In this document: in pieces, positions 10,912-20,356 of the stretch
Numbering within the stretch: the first letter of the stretch is position 1
Layout of the letters: every line of letters starts with the position of its first letter
Translations under genes and position numbers: made by a program
Notes under the pieces: generated by a model
The model's input: the letters and a program-made list of their open reading frames with translations, nothing else
Database searches by the model: none
What the model was told of the DNA's origin: nothing
Source of the DNA: Catenuloplanes atrovinosus
GTDB lineage: Bacteria > Actinomycetota > Actinomycetes > Mycobacteriales > Micromonosporaceae
Assembly (NCBI RefSeq): GCF_031458235.1
Contig: NZ_JAVDYB010000001.1
Location: 1,385,001 to 1,449,000, forward strand
Reading direction: 5' to 3'
Length of the DNA: 64,000 nucleotides

Positions 10912-11601
10912 ATGCAGAAGGAAGCGTGGCGGGCCTACCTGGACCTCGCCCTGGGACTGACCGAGAGCTCGCGCAAGCAGGCCACCAGGACCGCCATGCG
11001 GCTGGTCGGCAAGGGCGGCGCGACCGCGGCCCAGCTCCAGACGATGGTCGAGGAGGCGCTGGCCGCCGGCACGGCGAACCGAGCCGTGGTCGAGCGCCTG
11101 GTCCGCAACGAGGTCGACCGCGCGCTCGGCGTGGTCGGACTGGCCAAGTCGGACGACGTGGCCGCGCTGCGGCAGCGGGTCGCCGACCTGGAGGCGCGGC
11201 TGGCCGGGCCGGTGGACGTGCCCGGTGACCTGCCGGTCGACGCCACGGTGGAGGCCGCCGCGGCCGCGTCCGCGGCGACCGTCGCACCGGTGACACCGGC
11301 GCCCGGGACACCTCTGGCGAAGAAGACGGTGGCGAAGAAGGCCGTGGCCAAGAAGGCGGTGGCGAAGGCGCCGGCCGGCGGCACCGCGGTCCCGGACGCG
11401 CTCGCCGCGCCCGCGGCGCCGGCCGAGGACGAGCCGGTGGTGGAGCCGCCGTCCGCCACGCCCGCGCAGCGGATCACGCCGCCGCGCAAGGCACCGGCGA
11501 GGAAGACGCCCGCCGACCTGCCGCCCGCGGTGAAGAAGGCGCCGGCCAAGCGCGCCAAGAAGGTCGCGGCGCCGGTGCTGGACGAGGGGACCGGCAGCTG
11601 A
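10912..11601 (+). CDS. phasin-like protein with Lys/Ala-rich histone H1-like tail
   Basis: 229 residues. Residues 1-100 are amphipathic helices (MQKEAWRAYLDLALGLTESS..., ending in a coiled coil AALRQRVADLEARL) like the PHA-granule/phasin-regulator family. Residues about 135-229 are low-complexity Ala/Pro/Lys with AKKAVAKKAVAKAPA and PPRKAPARKTPADLP stretches that recall histone H1 or HU-type tails. It starts at ATG 10912 after GAGGGGAAGCCG. The stop overlaps the next ATG (TGATG at 11599-11603), so the two are coupled. It could bind nucleic acid or granules; this is unresolved. Confidence 0.75.
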   Translation: MQKEAWRAYLDLALGLTESSRKQATRTAMRLVGKGGATAAQLQTMVEEALAAGTANRAVVERLVRNEVDRALGVVGLAKSDDVAALRQRVADLEARLAGPVDVPGDLPVDATVEAAAAASAATVAPVTPAPGTPLAKKTVAKKAVAKKAVAKAPAGGTAVPDALAAPAAPAEDEPVVEPPSATPAQRITPPRKAPARKTPADLPPAVKKAPAKRAKKVAAPVLDEGTGS

Positions 11602-11834
11602 TGAGCACGCCGTTCCCGGTGCCGCGCCCGCCGGCCGTGCCCCGGCCGCCGACGAGCGCGCCGCCGGTCCCGCTCACCGAGCCCGGCGACGGGACCACCG
11701 GGCACCCGGCCGTGGACGCGATGCTCGCCTCGCTGGCGAACGCGGCGTCGCTGTCCCCGGCCGACCAGATCGCCGAGTACGAGGCCGCGCACCAGATCCT
11801 GCGCGAGACGCTCGCCACGATCGACCAGGCCTGA
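11601..11834 (+). CDS. small conserved-type protein upstream of tlyA
   Basis: 77 residues: a Pro-rich N-terminal third (PFPVPRPPAVPRPP) and a helical C-terminus ending ILRETLATIDQA. It corresponds in place to the small gene between the HAD and tlyA in M. tuberculosis (Rv1693). It overlaps the previous stop by one base and lies 34 nt before tlyA. No known function. Confidence 0.7.
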   Translation: MSTPFPVPRPPAVPRPPTSAPPVPLTEPGDGTTGHPAVDAMLASLANAASLSPADQIAEYEAAHQILRETLATIDQA

Positions 11835-11868
11835 CCGCTCCTCCCGGAAGACACGTGAAGAACACCGC

Positions 11869-12753
11869 ATGGCACGCCGCATCCGTCTAGACGCCGAACT
11901 CGTCCGCCGCGGCCTGGCCCGCTCCCGTGAGCAGGCCGCCGCGCTCATCGAGGCCGGCCGCGTCGAGGTCCGGGGCGTGGTCGCCCGCAAGGCCGCCGCG
12001 CAGCTCGACCCCGCCGAGCCGATCGTGGTCACCGGCGCGGACCCGGTCGACGAGTACGTGTCCCGCGGCGGGCACAAGCTGGCCGGCGCGCTCGCCGCGT
12101 TCGGGCCGCGCGGGCTGGCCGTGGCCGGCCGGCGGTGCCTGGACGCGGGCGCGTCCACCGGCGGCTTCACCGACGTGCTGCTGCGCGCGGGCGCGGCCGA
12201 GGTGGTCGCCGTGGACGTCGGCTACGGCCAGCTCGCCTGGCGGCTGCGTACCGATGAGCGGGTGCGGGTCTTCGAGCGCACGAACGTGCGCTCGCTCACG
12301 CCGGAGCTGATCGGTGGCCCGGTCGACCTGGTCGTGTCGGACCTGTCGTTCATCTCACTGCGCCTGGTGCTGCCCGCGCTGGCCGACTGCGCGCTGCCGG
12401 GCGCCGACCTGGCGCTGATGGTGAAGCCGCAGTTCGAGGTCGGCAGGGAGCGCGTCGGCGAGGGCGGCGTGGTGCGCGATCCCGCGCTGCGCGCCGACGC
12501 GGTGCTCGACGTCTGCGCCGCCGCGCTCACGCTGGGGCTGGGGCTGGCCGGCGTGGCCGCGAGCCCGCTGCCCGGGCCGAGCGGCAACGTGGAGTTCTTC
12601 GTGTGGCTGCGCCGGGGTGCGCCGGCCGCGGATCCGGGCCATGTGCGCGCGGTCGTCGAGGCCGGACCCACGGGTACGGTGGCGGAGCACGCGCCGGACT
12701 CCGGCGCGGAATCGCTTGTTGACAGGGGAGTGACGAGTGACGAGCACCGCTAA
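11869..12753 (+). CDS. tlyA: TlyA family rRNA 2'-O-methyltransferase
   Basis: 294 residues. An N-terminal S4 RNA-binding domain (residues about 5-65, RIRLDAELVRRGLARSREQA) is followed by a Rossmann methyltransferase fold with SAM motif LDAGASTGGFTDVLL near residue 90. In mycobacteria the enzyme methylates 16S C1409 and 23S C1920, and its loss gives capreomycin/viomycin resistance. The C-terminal 25 residues are a variable extension. It starts with ATG 11869 and overlaps the NAD kinase gene by 17 nt, as in the conserved tlyA-nadK-recN operon. Confidence 0.95.
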   Translation: MARRIRLDAELVRRGLARSREQAAALIEAGRVEVRGVVARKAAAQLDPAEPIVVTGADPVDEYVSRGGHKLAGALAAFGPRGLAVAGRRCLDAGASTGGFTDVLLRAGAAEVVAVDVGYGQLAWRLRTDERVRVFERTNVRSLTPELIGGPVDLVVSDLSFISLRLVLPALADCALPGADLALMVKPQFEVGRERVGEGGVVRDPALRADAVLDVCAAALTLGLGLAGVAASPLPGPSGNVEFFVWLRRGAPAADPGHVRAVVEAGPTGTVAEHAPDSGAESLVDRGVTSDEHR

Positions 12754-13639
12754 CCGGTCGGCGCTGCTGGTGACCCACACCGGGCGCCGGCACAGCACGG
12801 AGCACGCGGCGTCGATAGCGAACGACCTCGTGCGCGCGGGCTTCGAGGTGCGGGTGGTGGCCTCCGAGATCGGCGACCTGGACCTGCCGCCGGGCGTGAC
12901 GCCGGTGTTCGGCCCGGCCGCGGCCGAGGGCGTCGAGATCGTGTTCGCGCTCGGCGGTGACGGCACGTTCCTGCGCGCGGCGGAGCTGGCCCGGCCGAAC
13001 AAGGCGCCGCTGCTCGGCATCAACCTCGGCAAGGTCGGCTTCCTGGCCGAGGCGGAGATCAGCGACATCGACCAGGCCGTGGCGGACGTGGTGCGCGGGG
13101 CGTACACGGTGGACGAGCGGCTCACCCTGGACGTCAAGGCCGAGCTGGACGGCGAGCTGATCGCGGAGAGCTGGGCGCTCAACGAGGTCACGGTGGAGAA
13201 GGGCCAGCGCGCGCAGATGCTGGAGCTGCGCGTGGACGTGGACGGCCGGCCGCTGTCCCGGTACGGCTGTGACGGCGTGGTCTGCGCGACGCCGACCGGG
13301 TCCACGGCGTACGCGTTCTCGGCCGGCGGCCCGGTGGTCTGGCCCGAGGTGGAGGCGCTGCTGCTGGTGCCGGTCGCGGCGCACGCGCTGTTCAGCAAGC
13401 CGCTGGTGACCGCGCCCACGTCCACGTTCGTGATCACCGTGGACCCGTACACGTCGGTGGCCACGCTCTGCGCGGACGGCCACCGCGTCTTCGACCTGCC
13501 GCCCGGCGCGAAGGTCACGGTCCGGCGTGGCGCGCAGCCGGTGCGTGTCGTGCAGCTCGCGCCGCGCCCGTTCACCGATCGGCTGGTGGCGAAATTCGAC
13601 CTCCCGGTCCTCGGCTGGAGGGGTACGAAGCGGCGCTAA
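12737..13639 (+). CDS. nadK: NAD kinase
   Basis: 300-residue ATP-NAD kinase that makes NADP. The GGDGT signature (LGGDGTFLRAAEL) is near residue 73, and the NE/D motif (WALNEVTVEKG) and GSTAYAFSAGGP follow in the C-terminal beta domain. GTG start; the reading begins inside the end of tlyA. Length and order match PpnK/NadK in the tlyA-nadK-recN operon. Confidence 0.96.
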   Translation: MTSTANRSALLVTHTGRRHSTEHAASIANDLVRAGFEVRVVASEIGDLDLPPGVTPVFGPAAAEGVEIVFALGGDGTFLRAAELARPNKAPLLGINLGKVGFLAEAEISDIDQAVADVVRGAYTVDERLTLDVKAELDGELIAESWALNEVTVEKGQRAQMLELRVDVDGRPLSRYGCDGVVCATPTGSTAYAFSAGGPVVWPEVEALLLVPVAAHALFSKPLVTAPTSTFVITVDPYTSVATLCADGHRVFDLPPGAKVTVRRGAQPVRVVQLAPRPFTDRLVAKFDLPVLGWRGTKRR

Positions 13640-13712
13640 TCACCGCGCTCGCCGCAATTGGCGTGCCCCTCGGCTGGAAAAGTGTCGGAGGACGCGGCTA
13701 CTGTCTTTGCCT

Positions 13713-15470
13713 GTGCTGGAAGAGCTGCGCATCACCGGCCTGGGCGTCATCGAGGACACCACGCTGCCGCTGACCGGCGGCATGAACGTGATAACCGGTG
13801 AGACCGGCGCCGGGAAGACCATGGTCGTGACCGGCCTCGGCCTGCTGTTCGGCGGGCGGGCCGACGCCGGCCGCGTCCGGTCCGACCCGGGCCGCGCGGT
13901 CGTCGAGGGACGGCTGCGCCTCAAGGGCGCGATCGCGGACGCCGTGCTGGCCCGCATCACGGACGCGGGCGCCGAGCCGGACGACGACGGCGCGGTGATG
14001 CTGTCGCGCACCGTCACGATCGAGGGCCGGTCCCGCGCGCACGTCGGCGGGCGCTCCGCGCCGGTCGCGGTGCTCACCGACGTCGGCGAGCGGGTGCTGG
14101 CCGTGCACGGCCAGTCCGACCAACTGCGCCTGCTGCGCCCGGCGGAGCAGCGCGCCGCGCTCGACCGGTTCGCCGGCCCCGAGCACGAGAAGCTGCTGGA
14201 GACGTTCCGCGAGACGTTCGCCAAGTGGCGGCGCACCGCGGACGACCTGGCCGACCGACGCCGCAACGCGCGCGACCGCAACCAGGAGGCCGACCTGCTC
14301 AAGCTCGGCCTGGACGAGATCACCCGGGTCGACCCGCAGCCGGGTGAGGACGACGAGCTGAAGGCGGAGGCGCAGCGCCTGGAGCACGCGGAGGGGCTGC
14401 GCACCGCGGCCGCGCTGGCGTACCAGTCGGTCGCCGGCGGGGCCGAGGCCGGCGACGAGACGCCGGACGCGACCAGCCTGCTCGGCGTGGCCCGGCGGAC
14501 GCTGGAGGGACAGGCCACGGTCGACTCCAAGCTCGCCGACCTGGCGGCCCGGCTGGAGGAGGCGGCGACGCTGATCGGTGACGTGTCCGCGGAGCTGTCG
14601 TCCTACCTGGACGCGCTGGACGCGGACCCGAACCGGCTGGCCGCCATCTACGAGCGGCGTGCGCTGCTGCGCGGCCTGACCCGGAAGTACGCGGACGACA
14701 TCGACGGCGTGATCGCCTGGGCCGAGACCGCGCGCACCCGGCTCGGTGAGCTGGACACCTCGGACGAGCTGCTGGAGGAGCTGGAGAAGGAGCGCCAGCG
14801 CCTGGAGGCCGAGGTCGCGGAGCAGGCGGCGCGGCTGACCGCCGCCCGCACCGAGGCGGCCGGCCGCTTCGCGGAGGAGGTCAGCGTCGAGCTGGCCGGC
14901 CTGGCGATGCCGCACGCGCGCGTCGAGGTGGCCGTGCTGCCGCGCACGGCCGGCCGGAGCGAGCCCTCGGTGACGGTGGACGGCACCGAGGTCGGCGTCA
15001 CCGCGGACGGCGCGGACGAGGTGGAGCTGCGGCTGCTGGCCCACCCGGGCGCGCCCGCGCTGCCGCTGCAGCGTGGCGCCTCCGGCGGTGAGCTGTCCCG
15101 CGTGATGCTCGCGATCGAGGTGGTCTTCGCCGGCGCCGGCGGCCCGCCCACGCTGGTCTTCGACGAGGTCGACTCCGGCGTCGGCGGCACCGCCGCGGTG
15201 GAGATCGGGCGGCGGCTGGCCCGGCTGGCGCGCAGCCATCAGGTCCTGGTGGTGACGCACCTGCCGCAGGTCGCGGCGTTCGCGGACCGCCACCTGGTGG
15301 TGGCGAAGGACACCGGCGGCGCGGTCACCACCAGCGGCGTGCGGGTGGTCGAGGACACGGACCGGGCACGGGAGCTGTCCCGCATGCTCGCCGGCCTGCC
15401 CGATTCCGACCTCGGCATCGCGCACGCGGAGGAGCTGCTGGCCGTCGCCGACCGGGAGAAGCGCCGCTGA
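13713..15470 (+). CDS. recN: DNA repair protein RecN
   Basis: 585-residue SMC-like ATPase that tethers DNA ends in double-strand break repair. Walker A GETGAGKT is near residue 33. A long coiled-coil middle (about 150-370) follows, then the ABC signature ASGGELSRVM near 455 and Walker B LVFDEVDSGVGG near 485. The start is taken as GTG 13713 (VLEELRITGLG). An in-frame TTG six bases earlier is possible, and neither has a strong ribosome binding site. The gap from nadK is 73 nt. Confidence 0.95.
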   Translation: MLEELRITGLGVIEDTTLPLTGGMNVITGETGAGKTMVVTGLGLLFGGRADAGRVRSDPGRAVVEGRLRLKGAIADAVLARITDAGAEPDDDGAVMLSRTVTIEGRSRAHVGGRSAPVAVLTDVGERVLAVHGQSDQLRLLRPAEQRAALDRFAGPEHEKLLETFRETFAKWRRTADDLADRRRNARDRNQEADLLKLGLDEITRVDPQPGEDDELKAEAQRLEHAEGLRTAAALAYQSVAGGAEAGDETPDATSLLGVARRTLEGQATVDSKLADLAARLEEAATLIGDVSAELSSYLDALDADPNRLAAIYERRALLRGLTRKYADDIDGVIAWAETARTRLGELDTSDELLEELEKERQRLEAEVAEQAARLTAARTEAAGRFAEEVSVELAGLAMPHARVEVAVLPRTAGRSEPSVTVDGTEVGVTADGADEVELRLLAHPGAPALPLQRGASGGELSRVMLAIEVVFAGAGGPPTLVFDEVDSGVGGTAAVEIGRRLARLARSHQVLVVTHLPQVAAFADRHLVVAKDTGGAVTTSGVRVVEDTDRARELSRMLAGLPDSDLGIAHAEELLAVADREKRR

Positions 15471-15504
15471 CGCCGGGCGCCCGCTCGTTCCTGAGCGGGC
15501 CACC

Positions 15505-15586
15505 GCGGGACCGGCAGGGAGGAGCCCTGGCGACGACCGGTGCCCGCGGGAGCGTGCGGGCCGCGGCCACGCCGGGAGTGGGAGAG
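15505..15586 (+). repeat. dispersed 80-bp repeat, copy 1
   Basis: An 82-bp block 34 nt after the recN stop. It begins GCGGGACCGGCAGGGAGGAG and includes CGACGACCGGTGCCCGCGGG and GCGGCCACGCCGGGAG. It matches 57888-57970 (same strand) and 47712-47794 (opposite strand) at about 90 percent by eye. The core TGCCCGCGGGAGC is also the anchor of the 74-bp array at 41281-41920. Confidence 0.85.
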
Positions 15587-15705
15587 AATGAACGCATCGT
15601 GACGTGAGTGCGGACACAGGTCCCCGCGGATTGAGCGGAATTCGCCTGGTCAGAGGCATTTTGTCGGCATGTCGCGTGAACGGCGGGCCGAGTTCTCGTG
15701 TCACG

Positions 15706-16893
15706 ATGATGGCGATGCGTCTACCCACTCTGCGCCGCACCCGGCCCGCCGAACCGGGGATCGTTGCCGGCACCGCTCGGCTGGACCGCCGCACGAAGCG
15801 GCTGGCCGGACGGCTGCGTCCGGGCGAGATCGCCGTGATCGACCACGTGGACCTGGACCGGGTCGCGGCCGACTCGCTGGTGGCCGTGGGCGTGGCCGCG
15901 GTGCTCAACGCGAAGCCGTCGATCTCCGGGCGGTACCCGAACCTGGGGCCGGAGGTGCTGGTCAAGGCCGGCATCCCGCTGCTGGACGACCTGGGCGAGG
16001 GGGTGTTCCAGCAGATCCGCGAGGGCGACACCGTGCGGATCGAGGGGAACACCGTGTTCGCCGGCGACGAGGCGCTGGTGCACGGCACCCGCCAGGACGC
16101 GGAGTCCGTGGCCAAGGCGATGGCCGACGCGCGCGAGGGGCTGTCGGTGCAGCTCGAGGCGTTCGCGGCGAACACCATGGACTACCTCAAGCAGGAACGT
16201 GACCTGCTGCTCGACGGCGTCGGCGTGCCGGAGATCGAGACGCGGATCAACGGCCGGCACGTGCTGATCGTGGTGCGGGGGTACGACTACCGCGCCGACC
16301 TGGACGTGCTGCGGCCGTACATCCGGGAGTACCGGCCGGTGCTGATCGGTGTGGACGGCGGCGCGGACGCGCTGGTCGAGGCCGGGTACACGCCCGACAT
16401 GATCATCGGGGACATGGACTCGGTGAGCGACGACGTGCTCCGCTGCGGCGCGGAGGTCGTGGTGCACGCGTACCCGGACGGGCGCGCACCGGGACTGCCG
16501 CGCGTCCACCAGCTCGGTGTCCCGGCGATCACCTTCCCGGCCGCGGCGACCAGCGAGGACATCGCGCTGCTGCTGGCGGACGAGAAGGGCGCCGAACTGA
16601 TCGTGGCGGTGGGCACCCACTACACGCTGGTCGAGTTCCTGGACAAGGGACGCGGCGGCATGGCGTCGACGTTCCTGACCCGGCTGCGGGTCGGCGGCAA
16701 GCTGGTCGACGCGAAGGGCGTGAGCCGGCTCTACAAGCAGACCATCCCGGGATCGTCGCTGCTGCTGCTCGCGGGCTCCGCGATCGCGGCGATGACGGCG
16801 GCCGTGACGGTCTCCACCGTGGGTAAGGCGTACCTCGGTGTGGCCTCCGAGTGGTGGGACAATCTGGTGTTCCAGCTCGGCCAGCTGTTCTAG
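15706..16893 (+). CDS. steA: SteA-like cytokinetic protein
   Basis: 395 residues from ATG 15706 (ATG 15709 and 15715 are alternatives; no clear ribosome binding site). A thiamin-pyrophosphokinase-like fold (VLIGVDGGADALVEAGYTPD, IIGDMDSVSDDVL near residues 215-250) is preceded by the SGRYPNLGPEVLV segment typical of the family. One hydrophobic helix near the C-terminus (SLLLLAGSAIAAMTAAVTV) is followed by a short outside tail. In Corynebacterium SteA acts with SteB at the division septum; it corresponds to Rv1697. It is followed 17 nt later by steB. Confidence 0.9.
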   Translation: MMAMRLPTLRRTRPAEPGIVAGTARLDRRTKRLAGRLRPGEIAVIDHVDLDRVAADSLVAVGVAAVLNAKPSISGRYPNLGPEVLVKAGIPLLDDLGEGVFQQIREGDTVRIEGNTVFAGDEALVHGTRQDAESVAKAMADAREGLSVQLEAFAANTMDYLKQERDLLLDGVGVPEIETRINGRHVLIVVRGYDYRADLDVLRPYIREYRPVLIGVDGGADALVEAGYTPDMIIGDMDSVSDDVLRCGAEVVVHAYPDGRAPGLPRVHQLGVPAITFPAAATSEDIALLLADEKGAELIVAVGTHYTLVEFLDKGRGGMASTFLTRLRVGGKLVDAKGVSRLYKQTIPGSSLLLLAGSAIAAMTAAVTVSTVGKAYLGVASEWWDNLVFQLGQLF

Positions 16894-16910
16894 ATCAGAA
16901 AGCGCTACCC

Positions 16911-17846
16911 GTGATCAATTTCCGGTACCACGTCGTGTCGCTCACCGCGGTGTTCCTCGCGCTGGCGATCGGGCTGGTGGTCGGCACCGCCGCGCTGAAC
17001 GGGCCGGCCGTCGACGCGCTGGACGGCCAGGTGCAGAAGCTCAGCAAGGACAACAGCCAGCTGCGGGAGAGCGTCGGCCAGTTGCAGGACGAGGTGAACT
17101 CGCAGGAGGACTTCGCGGTCGGCGCGGCCCCGATCCTGCTGGACGGCAAGCTCACCGGCCGGCGCGTGACGATGGTGGTGCTGCCGGGCGGCGGCGACTA
17201 CGCGGAGCAGTTGCGCACCATGCTGACCACGGCCGGCGCGAAGCTGACCGGGCGCGTCGACATCCGGGAGAGCTTCCTGGACTCCGCGGAGAACAGCGTG
17301 AACCTGCTGGACCTGGCGCACCGCGCGGTGCAGACCACGCTGCCGGCGGCCGGGCTGCCGAGAAACGCCAACGGCGTGGAGACCTCGGCCGCGCTGCTGG
17401 CCACCGCGCTCTACGACCGGACGCCGCCGGCCACCGACCCGGACCGCAACGCGGTGCTGGCCGCGTACGCCGCCGCGAAGTACATCACGGTGGAGAACGA
17501 CAAGGTCGCCGGCCCGGCCGAGGCCGTGGTGATCGTGGGCGGGCTGCCGCCGACCGACGAGAAGGCGGACGACAAGAACGAGTCGGCCGTGACGCTGGTG
17601 GCGCAGTTCGACGCGGCCGGGAAGCTGGTGGTGGGCGGCAACGGCGTCGGCGACGGCAACGTGGTCGCGGGCATCCGCGGCGACGCGGCGCTGTCCAAGA
17701 CGATCGCGACCGTGGACAACGTGAACACCGCACAGGGCGCGATCGTCACCTGCCTGGCGCTGTCCGACGTGGTCGGCGCGAACAAGGTCGGCCACTACGG
17801 CCTCGGCGCGGGCGCGACGTCGATACTGCCCACCCGGGCTCAGTGA
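16911..17846 (+). CDS. steB: SteB / MctB-like membrane-anchored protein (copper transporter family)
   Basis: 311 residues from GTG 16911. An N-terminal membrane helix (LTAVFLALAIGLVVGTAAL, residues about 10-28) is followed by a coiled coil (about 40-70) and an outside domain. Mycobacterial MctB (Rv1698) is linked to copper export, and the corynebacterial homologue SteB pairs with SteA in cell division. The steA-steB pairing here supports the second role. No heavy-metal motif is evident in the visible sequence. Confidence 0.88.
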   Translation: MINFRYHVVSLTAVFLALAIGLVVGTAALNGPAVDALDGQVQKLSKDNSQLRESVGQLQDEVNSQEDFAVGAAPILLDGKLTGRRVTMVVLPGGGDYAEQLRTMLTTAGAKLTGRVDIRESFLDSAENSVNLLDLAHRAVQTTLPAAGLPRNANGVETSAALLATALYDRTPPATDPDRNAVLAAYAAAKYITVENDKVAGPAEAVVIVGGLPPTDEKADDKNESAVTLVAQFDAAGKLVVGGNGVGDGNVVAGIRGDAALSKTIATVDNVNTAQGAIVTCLALSDVVGANKVGHYGLGAGATSILPTRAQ

Positions 17847-17871
17847 TCGCGCCGTTCCTAGACTGAGACGC

Positions 17872-18714
17872 ATGGCCGTCCCCCGAATCCTGGCGCTCGC
17901 CGCGGGCGCGCTCGCCGCGCGCGCCGCACTGACCGCGGTCCGGCGCAGCCCGGTCAACCCGTCGCTTGCGCGCGCCAACTTCCGCGGCCGTACGGTGACG
18001 CTGGCCGGCGGGCCCGCGCTCGCGGCCGGTGCGTCCGTCGCCGCCGCGGCCGGCGCGCCGACCGGCCCGGCCGCCGCGGCCGCGCTCACCGCCGGGCTCG
18101 TCTCCGGTGCGGTCGGCCTCTACGACGACGTGGCCGGCAACCGGCCGGAGCAGAGGGCGGCCAAGGGCTTCGCCGGCCACCTGCGCGCGCTCCGGCACGG
18201 CCGGGTCACCAGCGGCCTCGTCAAGATCGCCGGGGTGGGCGCGGCCGGGCTGGCCGCGTCCGCGCTGCTGTCGCTGGATCGCCCGGCGCGCCGGACGGCG
18301 TGGGGCACGGTGGCGGACGTGGCGCTCGGCGCGGGCGTCATCGCCGGTACGGCGAACCTGGTCAACCTGCTCGACCTGCGGCCCGGCCGCGCGATCAAGG
18401 CGAGCGCGCTGATCGCCGTGCCGCTGCTGCCCACCCGCGCGGGCGGACCGGCGGCCGGCGCGCTCGGCGCCGCGGCCGGGCTGCTGCCGGAGGACCTGGA
18501 CGAGCAGATCATGCTCGGCGACTCCGGCGCGAACGCGCTCGGCGCGCTGCTCGGCGTGGCGATCGCGGCCCAGGCCGGCCCGGCCGGCCGCGCGGTGATC
18601 CTGGCGGGCCTGGCCGGGTTGACCGCGGCCAGCGAGCGGGTCAGCTTCACCGCGGTCATCCAGCGCACGCCCGGCCTGCGCGACCTGGACGAGCTCGGGC
18701 GGCGGCAGAGCTGA
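17872..18714 (+). CDS. PNPT (MraY/WecA)-like membrane protein
   Basis: 280 residues, Ala/Leu-rich with about seven to eight membrane segments. Motifs of polyprenyl-phosphate phosphosugar transferases are recognisable: GLYDDVAGN near residue 83, NLVNLLDLRPGRA near 162 and MLGDSGANALGALLG near 211. It is shorter than typical MraY (about 360 residues), so the N-terminal helices seem reduced. It is one base pair from the MurJ-like gene and may act on the same lipid carrier. Activity is not established. Confidence 0.7.
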   Translation: MAVPRILALAAGALAARAALTAVRRSPVNPSLARANFRGRTVTLAGGPALAAGASVAAAAGAPTGPAAAAALTAGLVSGAVGLYDDVAGNRPEQRAAKGFAGHLRALRHGRVTSGLVKIAGVGAAGLAASALLSLDRPARRTAWGTVADVALGAGVIAGTANLVNLLDLRPGRAIKASALIAVPLLPTRAGGPAAGALGAAAGLLPEDLDEQIMLGDSGANALGALLGVAIAAQAGPAGRAVILAGLAGLTAASERVSFTAVIQRTPGLRDLDELGRRQS

Positions 18715-18715
18715 C

Positions 18716-20356
18716 GTGGCGCCCGGCGTGAGGTCGCGGACCGTCGTCGGCGCCGCCGCGCTGATCGCGGTGCTCACCGTGGTCAGCCGCCTGGCCGGTT
18801 TCGGGCGGACCACGGTGTTCGCCTGGACGGTCGGCGCGACCGACCTGGGCGACACCTACCTGGCCGCGAACACGCTGCCGAACATCGTCTTCGAGCTGGT
18901 CGCGGGCGGCGCGCTGGCCGGCCTGGTGGTCCCGCTGCTGGCCGGGCCGGTGGAGCGCGGCGACCGGGAGCGGGCCGGGCGGATCACCTCAGCGCTGCTC
19001 GGCTGGGTGCTGGTGCTGCTGATCCCGGTCGCGGTCGTGGTCGCGGTGGCGGCCGGCCCGCTGACCCGGACGATCATGCCGGCGGCCACGCCCGCGGAGC
19101 TGGAGACCGGCGCGCGCATGCTGTGCGTGTTCGCGCCGCAGTTGCCGCTCTACGGCGTCGGCGTGGTGCTCACCGGCGTGCTCCAGGCGCACCGCCGGTT
19201 CGCCTGGCCGGTGATCGCGCCGCTGCTGTCCAGCGTCACCGTGATCGGCGTCTACCTGGCCTTCGGCGGCGTCGAGGGCGCGGGGACCGGAATCGCGGAC
19301 GTCTCGCGTACCGGCGAGCTGATCCTGTCCGTGGGCACCACCTGCGGCGTGGTGGTGCTCTCCGGCTGCCTGCTGTTCCCGGTGGCCGCGCTGCGCCTGC
19401 CGCTGCGGCCGACGCTGCGCCTGCCGGAGGACGCGCGGGCCCGGGTGCTGAGGCTCGGCTGGGCCGGGCTGGTCACGGTCGGCGCGCAACAGCTGGCGCT
19501 GCTGGTCGTGATCGGTCAGGCCAGCGGCGGGCCGGCCGGCACGACCGTGCTGTTCAACCTGGCGCAGACCGTGTTCCTGCTGCCCTGGGCCGTGCTCGCG
19601 GTGCCGCTGGCCACCGCGGCGTACCCGGGGCTTTCCACCGCGGACGACGCCGGCTACCGATCGCTGCTGGCCCGGACCGCGCGGCAGACCGCGCTGGCGA
19701 GCTGTCTCGGCGCGGCCGGGATCACCGCGGTGGCCATCCCGGCCGCCGCGCTGCTCACCGGCGGCGGGGCACTGGCCGGCGGCATCGTGGCGTTCGCGCC
19801 CGGACTGATCGGATACGGACTGTTCGCGCTGCTGTCCCGCGCGCTGTACGCCCGCGGCCGCACCGCCGCCGCGGCCGGCGCGACCGCGGCGGCCTGGGCG
19901 CTGGTGGCCGTGCTCGCGCTCGGCCTCTCCGCCGCCACCGCGCCCGCGCACCGCGTGCTGGTGCTCGGGCTCGCCCACTCCGCGGGCATGCTGGTCCTGG
20001 GCGTGCTGATGCTGGCCGCGGTACGGCGCACGGCCGGCCCGGACGCGCTGGCCGGACTGGGCCGCACGCTCCCGGCCGGGCTGCTCGCCGCGGTCGCCGC
20101 CGGTGCCGCCGGGTACGCCGTCGCCGCGCTGACCGATCCGACCCCGGCGCCCGCGTTCGCGGTGCTGCAGGGCATGCTGTGCGGGTTCGCCGGGCTCGCG
20201 GTGTTCCTGGGTGTCGCGCTGGTGCTCGACCGGGACCAGCTCGTGAGGCTCGCCCGGCGTGGCGGCGCGCGGACCGGATCGCCCGCGTCGGGTACCTTGC
20301 CGGACGGTGAGGACGACGCGCGGGCGCCCGCGCGGGACGGAGGGGACCGCAGGTGA
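18716..20356 (+). CDS. murJ: MurJ/MviN-family lipid II flippase-like protein
   Basis: 546 residues with about 14 membrane helices. The N-terminal VSRLAGFGRTTVFAWTVGAT followed by NTLPNIVFELVAGGALAGLVVPLL is the MurJ/MVF signature. The basic and acidic residues lining the MurJ cavity are only partly visible (for example LFNLAQTVFLLPWAV). The last 35 residues form a charged cytoplasmic tail. GTG start one base after the preceding stop; the 3' end overlaps the glycosyltransferase gene by 4 nt. It is probably a flippase for a lipid-linked cell envelope intermediate, and may be a second MurJ paralogue. Confidence 0.85.
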   Translation: MAPGVRSRTVVGAAALIAVLTVVSRLAGFGRTTVFAWTVGATDLGDTYLAANTLPNIVFELVAGGALAGLVVPLLAGPVERGDRERAGRITSALLGWVLVLLIPVAVVVAVAAGPLTRTIMPAATPAELETGARMLCVFAPQLPLYGVGVVLTGVLQAHRRFAWPVIAPLLSSVTVIGVYLAFGGVEGAGTGIADVSRTGELILSVGTTCGVVVLSGCLLFPVAALRLPLRPTLRLPEDARARVLRLGWAGLVTVGAQQLALLVVIGQASGGPAGTTVLFNLAQTVFLLPWAVLAVPLATAAYPGLSTADDAGYRSLLARTARQTALASCLGAAGITAVAIPAAALLTGGGALAGGIVAFAPGLIGYGLFALLSRALYARGRTAAAAGATAAAWALVAVLALGLSAATAPAHRVLVLGLAHSAGMLVLGVLMLAAVRRTAGPDALAGLGRTLPAGLLAAVAAGAAGYAVAALTDPTPAPAFAVLQGMLCGFAGLAVFLGVALVLDRDQLVRLARRGGARTGSPASGTLPDGEDDARAPARDGGDRR

